A program made the translations under genes and the position numbers. This document shows positions 24,875 through 33,651 of a stretch of 64,000 nt of DNA, in pieces; positions within the stretch are counted from its first letter, which is position 1, and each line of letters opens with the position of its first letter. The notes beneath the pieces are model-generated. The model did not search any database. It saw nothing but the letters and a program-made list of their open reading frames with translations, and had not been told where the DNA came from. Source of the stretch: Stenotrophomonas sp. ATCM1_4. Lineage in GTDB: Bacteria; Pseudomonadota; Gammaproteobacteria; Xanthomonadales; Xanthomonadaceae. The stretch is from assembly GCF_004348115.1 (NCBI RefSeq), contig NZ_QPFB01000001.1, positions 597,978 to 661,977 of the forward strand. The letters are read 5' to 3'.

Positions 24875-25428
24875 GCGCCTTGCGCCTGACTTTCGGAATC
24901 GACCCGGGCCTGACCGGCGCCATCGTGACCCTGCTGGACGGCGTGGCCGGCCCGATGATCGACATGCCGACCCGCCGCGTGGATGGTTGGGGCGAGATCG
25001 ACGCCCGGGCCCTGGCCGTCTTCATTCGCGAGCAGCGCACCGCGCACCCCGGGGCCTACGTCTCGGCCTGCGTCGAGAAGGTCGGCGCCATGCCGGGTGA
25101 CGGCGGCACCAGCGCCTTCCGGTTCGGCGAGACCAGCGGCGGCATCCGCTTCACGCTGGACGTGCTGGGCGTGCCGTACACCCGCGCCATCCCGGCGGTA
25201 TGGAAGCGGCAGTTTGCCTTGATCGGCAAGGACAAGGATGCCGCCCGGCAGCTATGCCTGCAGCGGTTCCCCGAGGTCGCGCACATGCTGACCCGGAAGA
25301 AGGACAACGGCCGGGCCGATGCACTGCTGATCGCGCTGTATGGGGAGCAGCAGGTTGGAGGGCGGGAGTCTGCCGCGGCTCTGCAGCCTCGCGCGTGCGC
25401 GCGCGTTTGCGGCGAGGAAGCGGCCTGA
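24871..25428 (+). CDS. RuvC-like Holliday junction resolvase
   Basis: 185 residues. RNase H fold with D11 in FGIDPGLTGA, E69 in CVEKVG and the C-terminal acidic pair D145/D150 in KDNGRADALLIALYG. It resolves four-way junctions before packaging or during phage recombination, the role of RusA or Rap in other phages. It overlaps the preceding gene by 4 bases. The last 20 residues are Ala/Arg-rich and variable. Confidence 0.82.
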   Translation: MSALRLTFGIDPGLTGAIVTLLDGVAGPMIDMPTRRVDGWGEIDARALAVFIREQRTAHPGAYVSACVEKVGAMPGDGGTSAFRFGETSGGIRFTLDVLGVPYTRAIPAVWKRQFALIGKDKDAARQLCLQRFPEVAHMLTRKKDNGRADALLIALYGEQQVGGRESAAALQPRACARVCGEEAA

Positions 25429-25429
25429 C

Positions 25430-25669
25430 ATGCGGAGGCTGGCGACCGACCCCGACCGCGTCGACTGGTTCCAGGTCTTGGTAGACCTGGGCCGGTGTGG
25501 CGTCCCTGCGTCCTCGGCTGCCGCCGCCATTGGCATATCGAAGACGACGGTATGGGGCTGGAAGCAGGGGGCCGAGCCCAAGTTTGCTGACGGCGAGAAG
25601 CTGGTGGCGCTTTGGGCGGGGATCACCGGCAAGCCGGCTGAGGCAGTGCCACGGCTGGGGCAGGTGTAG
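25430..25669 (+). CDS. Small helix-turn-helix protein, candidate late-gene regulator
   Basis: 79 residues from the ATG at 25430, one base after the resolvase stop. A helix-turn-helix lies at about residues 26-48 (SSAAAAIGISKTTVWGWKQG), followed by a helix with EKLVALWAGITGKPAEAV. It is the last early gene; the first copy of the four-copy late element begins 5 bp after its stop. That is where phages such as lambda keep their late activator or antiterminator. Its role as activator of those elements is a hypothesis. Confidence 0.72.
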   Translation: MRRLATDPDRVDWFQVLVDLGRCGVPASSAAAAIGISKTTVWGWKQGAEPKFADGEKLVALWAGITGKPAEAVPRLGQV

Positions 25670-25673
25670 GGGG

Positions 25674-25693
25674 AAATGTTCGGGAACCCGTAC
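25674..25693 (+). promoter_or_regulatory. Late element copy A
   Basis: AAATGTTCGGGAACCCGTAC, matching the consensus ARATAGTCGGGAAYCCGAAC at 16 of 20 positions, with a symmetric core CGGG-AA-CCCG. It lies in the 68-bp gap between the HTH gene and the first late gene (25738). A leader motif CCCTTCGGAG stands shortly before the ATG, as at copies B and C. Confidence 0.6.
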
Positions 25694-25737
25694 CCGGCTG
25701 GCGGCAACACTCGCCGCGTCCCTTCGGAGATTCCCCA

Positions 25738-26187
25738 ATGCCCGCACCCGCAGACCTTCAGCCGCAGACCCCGGGCGAATCCCCGGCCACTCCAGCGATC
25801 GAGCAGGGCGCAGCCCAGCAGCCCGCAGAACAGTCCCCGCCGCCGGCTGCCGAGTCGCAACCCACGCACGAGCAGGAGGCCGAGCGCCTTGCCCGCGGCG
25901 AGATGATGACCCTGATCAACGGCAACCTGCCCGAGTTGATCGCCTCGCTGGGCAAGTGGACGCCGGACCAGCTACAGCAACTGCGCGAGCTGGAGGCCCT
26001 GGCCAAAAACCGCAGCACGGCACTCAACGCCATCGATGCAGAGCTGGCCAAGCACAACGGCCAGCCGCCGGCTGCCGAGGAAGCGGCCGCTCCCGCGGTC
26101 AGTGGCCCTGTCCGCACCGATACCCAGCCTGCGCCGGTGCTGACCGATGCCGGCTGGGTCGTTCCCGAGCCCACCCCGAAGGCCTGA
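25738..26187 (+). CDS. First late-region protein, unknown
   Basis: 149 residues. Proline-, alanine- and glutamine-rich ends flank a helical middle (about 45-110; EAERLARGEMMTLINGNLPE). It starts the late gene block directly before the portal region, so it may be a head-assembly or small terminase-like factor, but I see no helix-turn-helix. The start follows TTCGGAG by 8 bases. Confidence 0.65.
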   Translation: MPAPADLQPQTPGESPATPAIEQGAAQQPAEQSPPPAAESQPTHEQEAERLARGEMMTLINGNLPELIASLGKWTPDQLQQLRELEALAKNRSTALNAIDAELAKHNGQPPAAEEAAAPAVSGPVRTDTQPAPVLTDAGWVVPEPTPKA

Positions 26188-26192
26188 AGCCC

Positions 26193-26423
26193 ATGTGCGG
26201 ATCCCGCAAAGCCCCCAAGGTGGTCGAGCGCGATGTGGAAGCCGAGCAGCGCCAGGCTGAGGCGAAAGCCGCCACCGAGTCCAATCTGGAACTGGCCGCG
26301 CGCCGGAAGCGCCGCCGCGAATCCTCGCTCATGACCCTCGGTGCCGCCGGCATGTCGCGTAGCGCCGGCACTCCGTCGCTGCTGGCCGGAGCCGTCGGCA
26401 AGTCCTCCCTGGGCGGTGGCTGA
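26193..26423 (+). CDS. Small podovirus protein upstream of the portal gene
   Basis: 76 residues: MCGSRKAPKVVERDVEAEQR, a helical charged middle and a Ser/Ala/Gly-rich end (SLLAGAVGKSSLGGG). Short proteins that begin with CGS-K-PKVV and have this layout are frequent next to head-tail connector genes of T7-like phages and prophages. The N-terminal MCG could be lipid-modified only with a signal peptide, which is absent. Its TGA overlaps the portal ATG. The function is unknown. Confidence 0.7.
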   Translation: MCGSRKAPKVVERDVEAEQRQAEAKAATESNLELAARRKRRRESSLMTLGAAGMSRSAGTPSLLAGAVGKSSLGGG

Positions 26424-28021
26424 TGAGTTCCGGTGCCCGCATCTGTAAGCGCCTCAACGAGCTGAGGTCCAAGCGCCAGATCCATGAGCGGGTCTGGCGC
26501 GAGTGCTTCGAGCTGACCTATCCGCTGCGTGCTGATGGCTTCGACGGCCAACAGCTGGACGCCCAGCAGGGGCTGCGCAAGCGCGGCGAGATCCTGGACA
26601 GCACCGGTACCGACGGCTGCCGCATCTTGGCCTCGGGGATCATGTCGGGCCTGACCCCGGCCAACTCGCGTTGGTTCGAGCTGGACGTGGACGGCTCGGA
26701 GCAGGAGGACCAGCGCTGGCTCGGCGAGTCTGCCGACACCATCTGGCTGAACATCCACCAGTCCAACTTCGACGCCGAGGGCTTCGAGGGATGCCTGGAT
26801 GCTGTAGCCGCGGGCTGGTTCGTGCTGTACATCGATGAGGCGCCGGAGGGTGGATATGCCTTCCAGCAGTGGGCCATCTCGGGCTGCTTCGTCAGCAGCA
26901 CCCGTGCAGACGGCCTGGTCGACACCATCTACCGCGAGCACAAGCTGACCGCCGAGGCAGTGGTGGCGCAGTTCGGCGAGGACAACGTCAGCGAGCGCAC
27001 GCGCAAGCTGGCCAAGGACAAGCCGCAGGAGATGGTGCGGCTGGTCCACGCCATCGAGCCGCGGGCCGTGCATGTGGTTGGCGCCCGCCTGGCCAAGAAC
27101 CTGCCGTTCGCCTCGACCGTCGTGGAGGCTGAGACCGGCCAGGTCATCCGCGAGTCCGGTTATCACGAGTTCCCATGCGTGGTTCCGCGCTGGATGCGCA
27201 TCCCAAACAGCTGCTACGGCGTGGGGCCGGCGTTCGACGCGCTGCCCGACCTGAAGATGCTCAACGAGCTGAAGGCTATGCAACTCGCCGCCGCGGATAT
27301 TGCCGTCGCCGGCATGTGGATCGCCGAGGACGATGGCGTCCTGAACCCGCGCACGGTGAAGGTGGGGCCGCGCAAGATCATCGTGGCCAACTCCGTCGAC
27401 TCGATGAAGCCGCTGCAGACCGGCAGCAACTTCGAGTTGGCCGAGTTCATGGTGAGCCAGCTGCAGGCCGCCATCCGCAAGATCCTGATGGCCGACCAGC
27501 TGCAGCCGCAGGACGGCCCGGCCATGACGGCCACGGAGGTGCACGTCCGGGTGGAGCTGATCCGCCAGCTGCTGGGGCCGATCTACGGTCGGCTGCAGGC
27601 CGAGTACCTGAAACCGCTGGTCACCCGCTGCTTCGGCATCGCTTACCGGGCCGGGGTGCTGGGCCAGGCGCCACAGTCGCTGCAGGACCGCGAGTTCTCG
27701 GTGAAATACGTCAGCCCTTTGGCGCGCGCGCAGCGGCTGGAGGAAGTGACCGCCATCGAACGGCTGTACCTGAACCTCGGGGCCATCGCCCAGGCAGCGC
27801 AGGACCCCAGCGTGTTCGACCAGGTGAACACCCCTGAAGCGGTACGTATCACCGCCGACGGGCTTGGGGTGCCGAAAGCCGTCATGCGCACGCCGGATGA
27901 AGTGCTGGAGGTCCAGCAGCGCAAGCAGGAGGCCGCCCAGCAGGCCCGGCAACAGCAGGGGATGGAGCAGGTGGCCATGGCTGCCGCGCAACAGGCCACT
28001 GGTCAGCAGGCCGCAGCATGA
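26423..28021 (+). CDS. Head-tail connector (portal) protein, T7-like
   Basis: 532 residues, the usual size for T7 gp8-type portal proteins. The N terminus (RICKRLNELRSKRQIHERVW) and DSTGTDGCRILASGIMSGLT are characteristic, and the C-terminal tail is a Gln-rich helix. It forms the dodecameric ring at the capsid vertex through which DNA is packaged and ejected. Position before scaffold and capsid genes agrees. Confidence 0.9.
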   Translation: MSSGARICKRLNELRSKRQIHERVWRECFELTYPLRADGFDGQQLDAQQGLRKRGEILDSTGTDGCRILASGIMSGLTPANSRWFELDVDGSEQEDQRWLGESADTIWLNIHQSNFDAEGFEGCLDAVAAGWFVLYIDEAPEGGYAFQQWAISGCFVSSTRADGLVDTIYREHKLTAEAVVAQFGEDNVSERTRKLAKDKPQEMVRLVHAIEPRAVHVVGARLAKNLPFASTVVEAETGQVIRESGYHEFPCVVPRWMRIPNSCYGVGPAFDALPDLKMLNELKAMQLAAADIAVAGMWIAEDDGVLNPRTVKVGPRKIIVANSVDSMKPLQTGSNFELAEFMVSQLQAAIRKILMADQLQPQDGPAMTATEVHVRVELIRQLLGPIYGRLQAEYLKPLVTRCFGIAYRAGVLGQAPQSLQDREFSVKYVSPLARAQRLEEVTAIERLYLNLGAIAQAAQDPSVFDQVNTPEAVRITADGLGVPKAVMRTPDEVLEVQQRKQEAAQQARQQQGMEQVAMAAAQQATGQQAAA

Positions 28022-28266
28022 CCGACCGCGAGCGCGTCGACCCGCACATGTATGCCCGGGTGTTCGAGAGCCATGCAGAGGGCGCGCTGATCCTCGAAGA
28101 CCTGGTGCGCCGATTCCATCGGCCCGCCCAACTGGAGGGCGGCATTGATGCAGTCCTCAAAACCTACCACCGCGAGGGCGCCCGCTCTGTGGTGGACCAC
28201 ATCGTCAGCATGATCAACCGAGCCAACGGAGTAGACCCCAATGAACATGATGAGCAACAGCCATGA
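28018..28266 (+). CDS. Small head-region protein, Bbp19-like
   Basis: 82 residues (VFESHAEGALILEDLVRRFH, then GGIDAVLKTYHREGARSVVD). Proteins with this pattern lie between portal and scaffold genes of BPP-1-like podoviruses (named after Bordetella phage gene product Bbp19). It overlaps the portal gene by 4 bases and the scaffold gene by 26. Its role in the virion is not established. Confidence 0.65.
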   Translation: MTDRERVDPHMYARVFESHAEGALILEDLVRRFHRPAQLEGGIDAVLKTYHREGARSVVDHIVSMINRANGVDPNEHDEQQP

Positions 28267-29125
28267 AAACGACGGCGCGGCCGCCGGTGGTGGTGCCGAT
28301 GCCGCAGCCGCAGCTGCCGCCGCAGCGCAGGCCGCGGGAAACAATGCCTCGCTACTCGAACAAGGGGCGGGAAAGGAAACCGACTGGCTTCCGTCGAAGT
28401 TCCGGGTGAACGTGGCGGGTAGCGACCAGCTCGACCTGGACGCATCTGCCCGCAAGCTGGCCACCAGTTACGCCGAGTTGGAGAAGACCCGCCCCAGCGG
28501 CACCGTGCCGGCCACCGCAGGTGAGTACAAGCTGGAAGTGCCGAAGGACGCCGAGGGCAAGGAACTGGTGCAGGGCGTTGACCTGGAAGACTTCATGGCT
28601 GACCCGCTGTTCAAGGGCTTGTCCGAGAAGGCGCACGCCTTGGGTATCAGCAACGAGACCATGCAGTTCTTCGTCGGCGAGTACCTGCAGTTCATGCCGG
28701 CGCTGCTGGAGGCCAACGGCCAGATCAGCAGTGAGGACGCAGCCAAGGCGCTGCGCGCAGTGTGGACCGACGACGCCGAGTTCAATTCTGGCCTGCAGCG
28801 AGCCGCCCGCGCGGCGCAGGGCTTCGGCGCCGAGCCGGGCAAGCCGGGCAGCTTCGACAACCTGATGGCGAAGTTTGGTAACGATCCTGACTTCCTGGCG
28901 TTCGCCGCTCGCATCGGTGCCGAAATGGGCGAGGACAAGCCTATCAACGCCGACCCGGCCGCCGAGCAGGACTGGCAGGCGCAGGTGGATGAGATCCGCG
29001 CCAACCCGGCGTACATGGATGCCAAGCACCCGCAGCACAAGCAGCTGTCGCAGAAGATGGAGCAGCTGTACCAGCGGCGCTACGGCACGCGGCAGCAGCA
29101 GCTGGGTGCATCCGCGACCCGCTGA
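28241..29125 (+). CDS. Capsid assembly scaffolding protein
   Basis: 294 residues, Ala-rich and disordered at the N terminus (about 1-40), acidic in the middle and with a helical charged C terminus that ends in QLYQRRYGTRQQQLG. This composition and the place just before the major capsid gene are those of podovirus scaffolds. Three ATG codons occur at 28241, 28247 and 28250; GGAG 8 bases before the first favours 28241. Confidence 0.82.
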   Translation: MNMMSNSHENDGAAAGGGADAAAAAAAAAQAAGNNASLLEQGAGKETDWLPSKFRVNVAGSDQLDLDASARKLATSYAELEKTRPSGTVPATAGEYKLEVPKDAEGKELVQGVDLEDFMADPLFKGLSEKAHALGISNETMQFFVGEYLQFMPALLEANGQISSEDAAKALRAVWTDDAEFNSGLQRAARAAQGFGAEPGKPGSFDNLMAKFGNDPDFLAFAARIGAEMGEDKPINADPAAEQDWQAQVDEIRANPAYMDAKHPQHKQLSQKMEQLYQRRYGTRQQQLGASATR

Positions 29126-29146
29126 CCATCGGACAAGGAAGGCCGG

Positions 29147-29171
29147 AGCCCCGCCAAGTGCGGGGCTTTTT
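29147..29171 (+). terminator. Terminator between scaffold and capsid genes
   Basis: AGCCCCGC (29147-29154), a CAAGT loop and GCGGGGCT (29160-29167) are followed by TTTT. Late transcripts that start before the portal gene should end here at least in part. A new late element (copy B) starts 10 bp further on, so the capsid gene seems to have its own start of transcription. Confidence 0.85.
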
Positions 29172-29180
29172 CATGCCAGC

Positions 29181-29200
29181 AAATAGTCGGGAATCCGAAC
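29181..29200 (+). promoter_or_regulatory. Late element copy B
   Basis: AAATAGTCGGGAATCCGAAC, directly after a terminator and 142 bp before the capsid ATG, in non-coding DNA. It is the copy closest to consensus. The downstream leader ends in CCCTTCGGAG 6 bases before the start codon. Confidence 0.65.
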
Positions 29201-29342
29201 GCAGCCCCCACGCATGCTGCCGCCATCGGCCCGGGGTGGCACCCGGACAACCGCACAAGCCCGCGCACGTCGCCAGCGAACGCACGGCCCTGAAAGGGAC
29301 AACCGGGCAGGCACGAGACCCATTCACCCCTTCGGAGCCCAT

Positions 29343-30206
29343 ATGAGCCAGCAGATCACCGAAGCCTTCGTGCAGCAGTTCGCGGACAATTTCCGGCACG
29401 TCGCGCAGCAGATGCCGTCCCGCCTTGAATCGTGCGTCACCATCGAATCGGGCATCGTCGGCATGTCCAAGTCCATCAACCTCCTGGGTCAGCGCACCGC
29501 CCAGCGCCGCCTGGTTCGCCACGGCGATACCCCGATCAACGACCAGATCCACGGCACGCGCTTTGTCGACCTGTACGACTGGGAAGACGGCGACATGATC
29601 GATGACCTGGACAAGGTCCGCATGCTGATCGACCCGACCAGCGACTATGTGCGCGCCATGGTCTCGGCCTTCAACCGCTCGAAGGACGATGTGGTCATCT
29701 CGGCGATGCGCGGCGCCTCGCGCGCCACCAGTGGCAGCATCATCCTGCCGGCGTCGCAGAAGGTGGCGGTGAACGCCTCGGGTCTGACCAAGGCCAAGAT
29801 CATCCAGGCCAAGAAGATGTTCCGCCAGAACGAGGCGGACGAAGAGAACGGCGAAGAGCTGTACTTCGCCTACACCGCGCAGATGATGGCGGATGTGCTG
29901 TCCGACACCACCCTGACCAGCGCCGACTTCCTGGCCGTCCAGATGCTCCAGAACGGCACCATGAAGGGCAAGTGGATGGGCTTCAACTGGGTACCGACCG
30001 AACGCCTGCACAAGGAAAGCACCACCCGCTACGGCCTGGCGTGGGCGAAGTCCGGCGTGACCCTCGGCATCGGCAAGGACACCACCACCGAAGTCGGAAA
30101 GGACCCGGGCAAGGGTTTCAACACCCGCGTGTACGGCAAGCAGGCCATCGGCGCCGTGCGCTCCGAGGAAGTGAAGGTGGTTGAGGTCGCCTGCCAGGAG
30201 ACCTGA
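29343..30206 (+). CDS. Major capsid protein
   Basis: 287 residues (MSQQITEAFVQQFADNFRHV). The family looks like the BPP-1-type capsid proteins with an HK97-like fold; typical segments are GDTPINDQIHGTRFVDLYDW and TRYGLAWAKSGVTLGIGKD. The gene stands alone between two non-coding regions with its own leader, as expected for the most strongly expressed virion gene. The ATG at 29343 follows TTCGGAG. Confidence 0.87.
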   Translation: MSQQITEAFVQQFADNFRHVAQQMPSRLESCVTIESGIVGMSKSINLLGQRTAQRRLVRHGDTPINDQIHGTRFVDLYDWEDGDMIDDLDKVRMLIDPTSDYVRAMVSAFNRSKDDVVISAMRGASRATSGSIILPASQKVAVNASGLTKAKIIQAKKMFRQNEADEENGEELYFAYTAQMMADVLSDTTLTSADFLAVQMLQNGTMKGKWMGFNWVPTERLHKESTTRYGLAWAKSGVTLGIGKDTTTEVGKDPGKGFNTRVYGKQAIGAVRSEEVKVVEVACQET

Positions 30207-30278
30207 TCCATCTGGGGCGGCTTCGGCCGCCTCGCTTTCTCGCTTCCAGCCAACCCCAAATTTCAAGAGGTCCATACC

Positions 30279-30797
30279 ATGGCCGTAGTGAACAAGCTGG
30301 CCGCCGCACTCGCGCAGCGCGACGGCATCCCCTCCCAGACCAACTCCACCCAGGCGTCCACGAAGGTCGCCACCGGTCGCGTCAAGGAATCCATCGGCGT
30401 CATTGCTGTGGCCAACGGTGACAGCGCAGCCAGCGTCCTGCGTCTGTTCTCGGTGCATTCGAGCTGGCGTGTCAGTGCTCTGCTGCTGTCCTCCACCGCG
30501 ATCACCGGTGCCGCCGCTGATATCGGCCTGTACGACCTGCCGACCCGCAACGCTGGCGCGGTCGTGGATGCCGATCTGTTTGCCTCGGCGGCCGACCTGG
30601 CCACCGCGCAGAACAGCACGAACGTCCTGATCGAATCGGGCACCGTCACCCCGGACAAGCTGGAATGGCCGCTGTGGCGTGTGTTGGGCCTGGCCGCCGA
30701 TCCGGGCGTCTACTACGACGTGGCCGCCACCTTGACCGCAGGTGCAACCGCCGCCGGCAGCATTGCCCTGAAGGGCCACCTGATCGACGGCAACTGA
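30279..30797 (+). CDS. Capsid cement/decoration protein, putative
   Basis: 172 residues, rich in Ala, Ser, Thr and Val with an alternating strand pattern (WRVSALLLSSTAITGAAADI; YYDVAATLTAGATAAGSIAL), suggesting a beta fold. It follows the capsid gene by 72 bp, and a terminator ends the unit. In BPP-1 a cementing protein sits next to the capsid gene, so I infer the same role; direct evidence is lacking. Confidence 0.65.
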   Translation: MAVVNKLAAALAQRDGIPSQTNSTQASTKVATGRVKESIGVIAVANGDSAASVLRLFSVHSSWRVSALLLSSTAITGAAADIGLYDLPTRNAGAVVDADLFASAADLATAQNSTNVLIESGTVTPDKLEWPLWRVLGLAADPGVYYDVAATLTAGATAAGSIALKGHLIDGN

Positions 30798-30833
30798 CCC
30801 CGGAGCAGAACCCGGACAGCACCGTTCCACCAT

Positions 30834-30861
30834 CCGGGCGCCGCGTGCGCCCGGTTTTGTT
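30834..30861 (+). terminator. Terminator after the cement protein gene
   Basis: CCGGGCGC (30834-30841) pairs with GCGCCCGG (30847-30854) and is followed by TTTTGTTT. It closes the short capsid-cement unit, so these two genes can be expressed above the level of the tail genes downstream, which would need read-through. Confidence 0.82.
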
Positions 30862-30873
30862 TGAGGCCAACCG

Positions 30874-31464
30874 ATGACCAACCCCGTCGAAATCTGTTCC
30901 AACGCGCTGATGATCCTTGGCGCCAAGCCGATCGCGTCCTTCAACGAGGCGGAGGGTATGGGGTCGAACCTCGACCGGGCAAAGCTGGCTTCCAACCTGT
31001 ACCCGCAGGTACGTAAGGCCATCCTGCGCGGGCACTACTGGAATTGCACCGCCCGTCGTGTCCTGCTGTCCCCCGACTCCGCGGCGCCGGCGTTCGGCTA
31101 CGCCAACCGCTTCATGCTCCCCGGTGACTGGCTGCGCACCTGGGCCGTGGGCGACGAGCGCAACCGCCAGCGTGTCGCCTACCGCACAGAAGGTCGCTAC
31201 CTGCTGTCGGATGAGGTGGTTATGCCGTTGCTGTACGGCGCCGACACGTCCGAGGAACAGTGGGACCCGCTGCTGGTGGACGTGATGACTGCGGCGATGG
31301 CTGCCCGGATGGCCTATCCGATCACGGCCAGCACCAGCGTGGAGGAAATGCGCCAAGGCGAGCTGCAGGCGCTGCTGCGCGAGGCAAGGGCCGTCGATGG
31401 CATGGACGATCCGCCAGAGACGCTGGGCGACTTCCCGCTGCTGCGCAGCCGCGTGCTGGGGTGA
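30874..31464 (+). CDS. Tail tubular protein A-like (T7 gp11-type)
   Basis: 196 residues, the size of T7 gp11. The N terminus (NPVEICSNALMILGAKPIAS) with the LGA and the later ILRGHYWNCTARRVLLSP are typical of this head-tail adaptor (gatekeeper) family. It forms the ring below the portal. It precedes the tail tubular B gene by 3 bases. Confidence 0.86.
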   Translation: MTNPVEICSNALMILGAKPIASFNEAEGMGSNLDRAKLASNLYPQVRKAILRGHYWNCTARRVLLSPDSAAPAFGYANRFMLPGDWLRTWAVGDERNRQRVAYRTEGRYLLSDEVVMPLLYGADTSEEQWDPLLVDVMTAAMAARMAYPITASTSVEEMRQGELQALLREARAVDGMDDPPETLGDFPLLRSRVLG

Positions 31465-31467
31465 CCG

Positions 31468-33651
31468 ATGAAGATCACCCCCATTCAAACGAACTTCACC
31501 GCCGGCGAGCTGACGCCGAAGCTCTACGGTCGCGGCGACATCGACCGCTACCACAACGGCGCCGAGGCGCTGGAGAACGTAATCATCCTGGTGCAGGGCG
31601 GTGTTCGCTCCCGCTATGGCCTGCGCTTCACCGCGCAGGCCAAGCACCACGACAAGGACGCGGAGCTGATCCCCTACGTATTCAATCGCCAGCAGCGCTA
31701 CATGCTGGAACTGGGCGACGCCTACCTGCGCGTTTACTTAGACAACGGTGCGCAGGTGCAGCAGGAAACCTCACCGGGCGTGTTCGTCCCCTACGAAGTC
31801 CAGACCGACTACGCCGAAGCGGACCTGTCCACCATCGAGTTCGTGCAGCGCGGTGACACCATGTTCCTGTTCCACGAGGCGTACCCGACACGGCGCCTGC
31901 GCCGGTTCGGCGATGCTTCGTGGGTGCTGGACGACGTGCCGTGGGTAGCCCAGCCATTCGCCGAGATCGGAGTCCGGCCGACTGCAGACATCGCCATCAG
32001 CGACTCCTCTGTGGGCACCGGGCGCACCATCACCGCCGCCAGTTCGGTGTTCCTGGCCGCCGACGTGGGCCGCGACATCGAAGCGGTGGGTGGATTGGGG
32101 CGCATCACGGCTGTCGCCGGCACCACCGCCACAGTCGACGTGCTGGCACCGTTCGCTACGACCAGCTATGCCGCGGGGGAATGGCTGATCTCCGGCAGCC
32201 CCATGGCCACCATCACCCCAAGCGCCGAGAAGCCCGTGGGGCAGGCGATTACCCTCACGCTGGACAAAGCCGGGTTCCGTGCCAGTGATGTGGGCAGCTG
32301 GATCGACATGAGCAGCGGGTTGGTGCGCATCACCGGCGTGACCAGTGCGACGAGCGCCACCGGCGTCATCCACCGCGAGATGGCCGCTCCGGTCGCTGTT
32401 CCGCCGCTGGCGTGGCTGCTGCAGGCGCAGGTGTGGGGTGGGGCCAACGGCTACCCGCGAACCGGCACGTTCTTTGAGCAGCGGCTGTGGCTGGGCGGTT
32501 CTCCCGGCTTCCCGCAGACCGTGTGGGGCTCGCGCATCGGTGAGTATCTCGACTTCGAGCTGGGCACCAACGACGATGACGCGGTTTCGTTCATCTTGGC
32601 CAGCGACCAGCAGAACCAAATCCTGCACCTGTCGCAGCTGCGCATCCTCCTGGCGCTGACCAATGGCGGCGAGTTCACCCTGCAGGGGAGCTTGGACAAG
32701 CCGATCACCCCGACCAACGTGCAGATCCGCAGCCAGTCGGCCTTCGGCTCCAGCGTGATCTCGCCCGAGCGCGTGGGCAATGAGCTGCTGTTCGTGCAGC
32801 GCGCCGGCCGAAAGATCCGCGCCCTGTCGGCCGACCGCATCGATTCCGACCAGTACGGCGCCCCGGAGCTGACGGTGCTGGCCGACCACATGACTGCCGC
32901 CGGCATCCGCGGCACTGCCTACGCAGCCGAACCGGATTCCCTCCTGCACTGCGTGCGCACCGATGGCCAGCTGGCGACCTGCACGGTCGACCGGGATCAG
33001 GAGGTTGTCGGCTGGTCGCGGCAGATCACAGCCGGCAGGTTCCTGGCAGCGGCCACGCTCCCAGGCGATGACGCCGACCAGGTGTGGGCCATCGTGGAAC
33101 GGCAGGTGGGCGGACAGCCGCGCCGCTACATCGAGAGGTTCGACGCCGATCTCCTGACCGACTGCGCGGTGACCGCCACCAGCGACGCTGGCGACACGGT
33201 ATGGCTGGGTCTGGACCACCTGGAAGGCCTGACGGTGAAGGTGAAGGCTGACGGCGTGGAGCTGACCGACCAGGTAGTGAGCGGTGGGCAGATCACCATC
33301 GAGCGGCCGGCGCGCGCCATCGAGATCGGCCTGGACTTCACTCCGCGCGTGAAGATGCTGCGGCCAGAGGCCATAGGGGCTACCGGCAGCATCCAGTCAA
33401 GCAACGTGCGGATCTCGGAGATCACCCTTCGCTTCCTCGAATCAGCGGGCGCCAAGGTCAATGGCCAGACCATCTTCGCGCGCCAGACCGGGCTGGGCGT
33501 GCTGGACAGGCCGCCGCCACTACTGACCGGCGACGAGCGCATCGAGCAACTGGGCTGGAGGCTGGGCGACTTCAATGTGGAGATCGTCCAGCCGCACCCA
33601 TACCCGTTCCACCTACAGGCAGTCATCACGACCATGACGGTGAACCAATGA
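31468..33651 (+). CDS. Tail tubular protein B-like (T7 gp12-type nozzle)
   Basis: 727 residues. The N terminus (QTNFTAGELTPKLYGRGDID and QGGVRSRYGLRF) is the hallmark of podovirus stabilisation/nozzle proteins, which make the tail tip beneath the adaptor. The rest is beta-rich (NGGEFTLQGSLDKPITPTNV). It overlaps the acetyltransferase-like gene by 4 bases. Confidence 0.86.
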   Translation: MKITPIQTNFTAGELTPKLYGRGDIDRYHNGAEALENVIILVQGGVRSRYGLRFTAQAKHHDKDAELIPYVFNRQQRYMLELGDAYLRVYLDNGAQVQQETSPGVFVPYEVQTDYAEADLSTIEFVQRGDTMFLFHEAYPTRRLRRFGDASWVLDDVPWVAQPFAEIGVRPTADIAISDSSVGTGRTITAASSVFLAADVGRDIEAVGGLGRITAVAGTTATVDVLAPFATTSYAAGEWLISGSPMATITPSAEKPVGQAITLTLDKAGFRASDVGSWIDMSSGLVRITGVTSATSATGVIHREMAAPVAVPPLAWLLQAQVWGGANGYPRTGTFFEQRLWLGGSPGFPQTVWGSRIGEYLDFELGTNDDDAVSFILASDQQNQILHLSQLRILLALTNGGEFTLQGSLDKPITPTNVQIRSQSAFGSSVISPERVGNELLFVQRAGRKIRALSADRIDSDQYGAPELTVLADHMTAAGIRGTAYAAEPDSLLHCVRTDGQLATCTVDRDQEVVGWSRQITAGRFLAAATLPGDDADQVWAIVERQVGGQPRRYIERFDADLLTDCAVTATSDAGDTVWLGLDHLEGLTVKVKADGVELTDQVVSGGQITIERPARAIEIGLDFTPRVKMLRPEAIGATGSIQSSNVRISEITLRFLESAGAKVNGQTIFARQTGLGVLDRPPPLLTGDERIEQLGWRLGDFNVEIVQPHPYPFHLQAVITTMTVNQ

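Noticed and set aside
26099..27991. 630-codon minus-strand frame opposite the portal gene
   Set aside because: Shadow frame; rich in His, Gln, Leu and Arg as expected from reverse reading of GC-rich codons.
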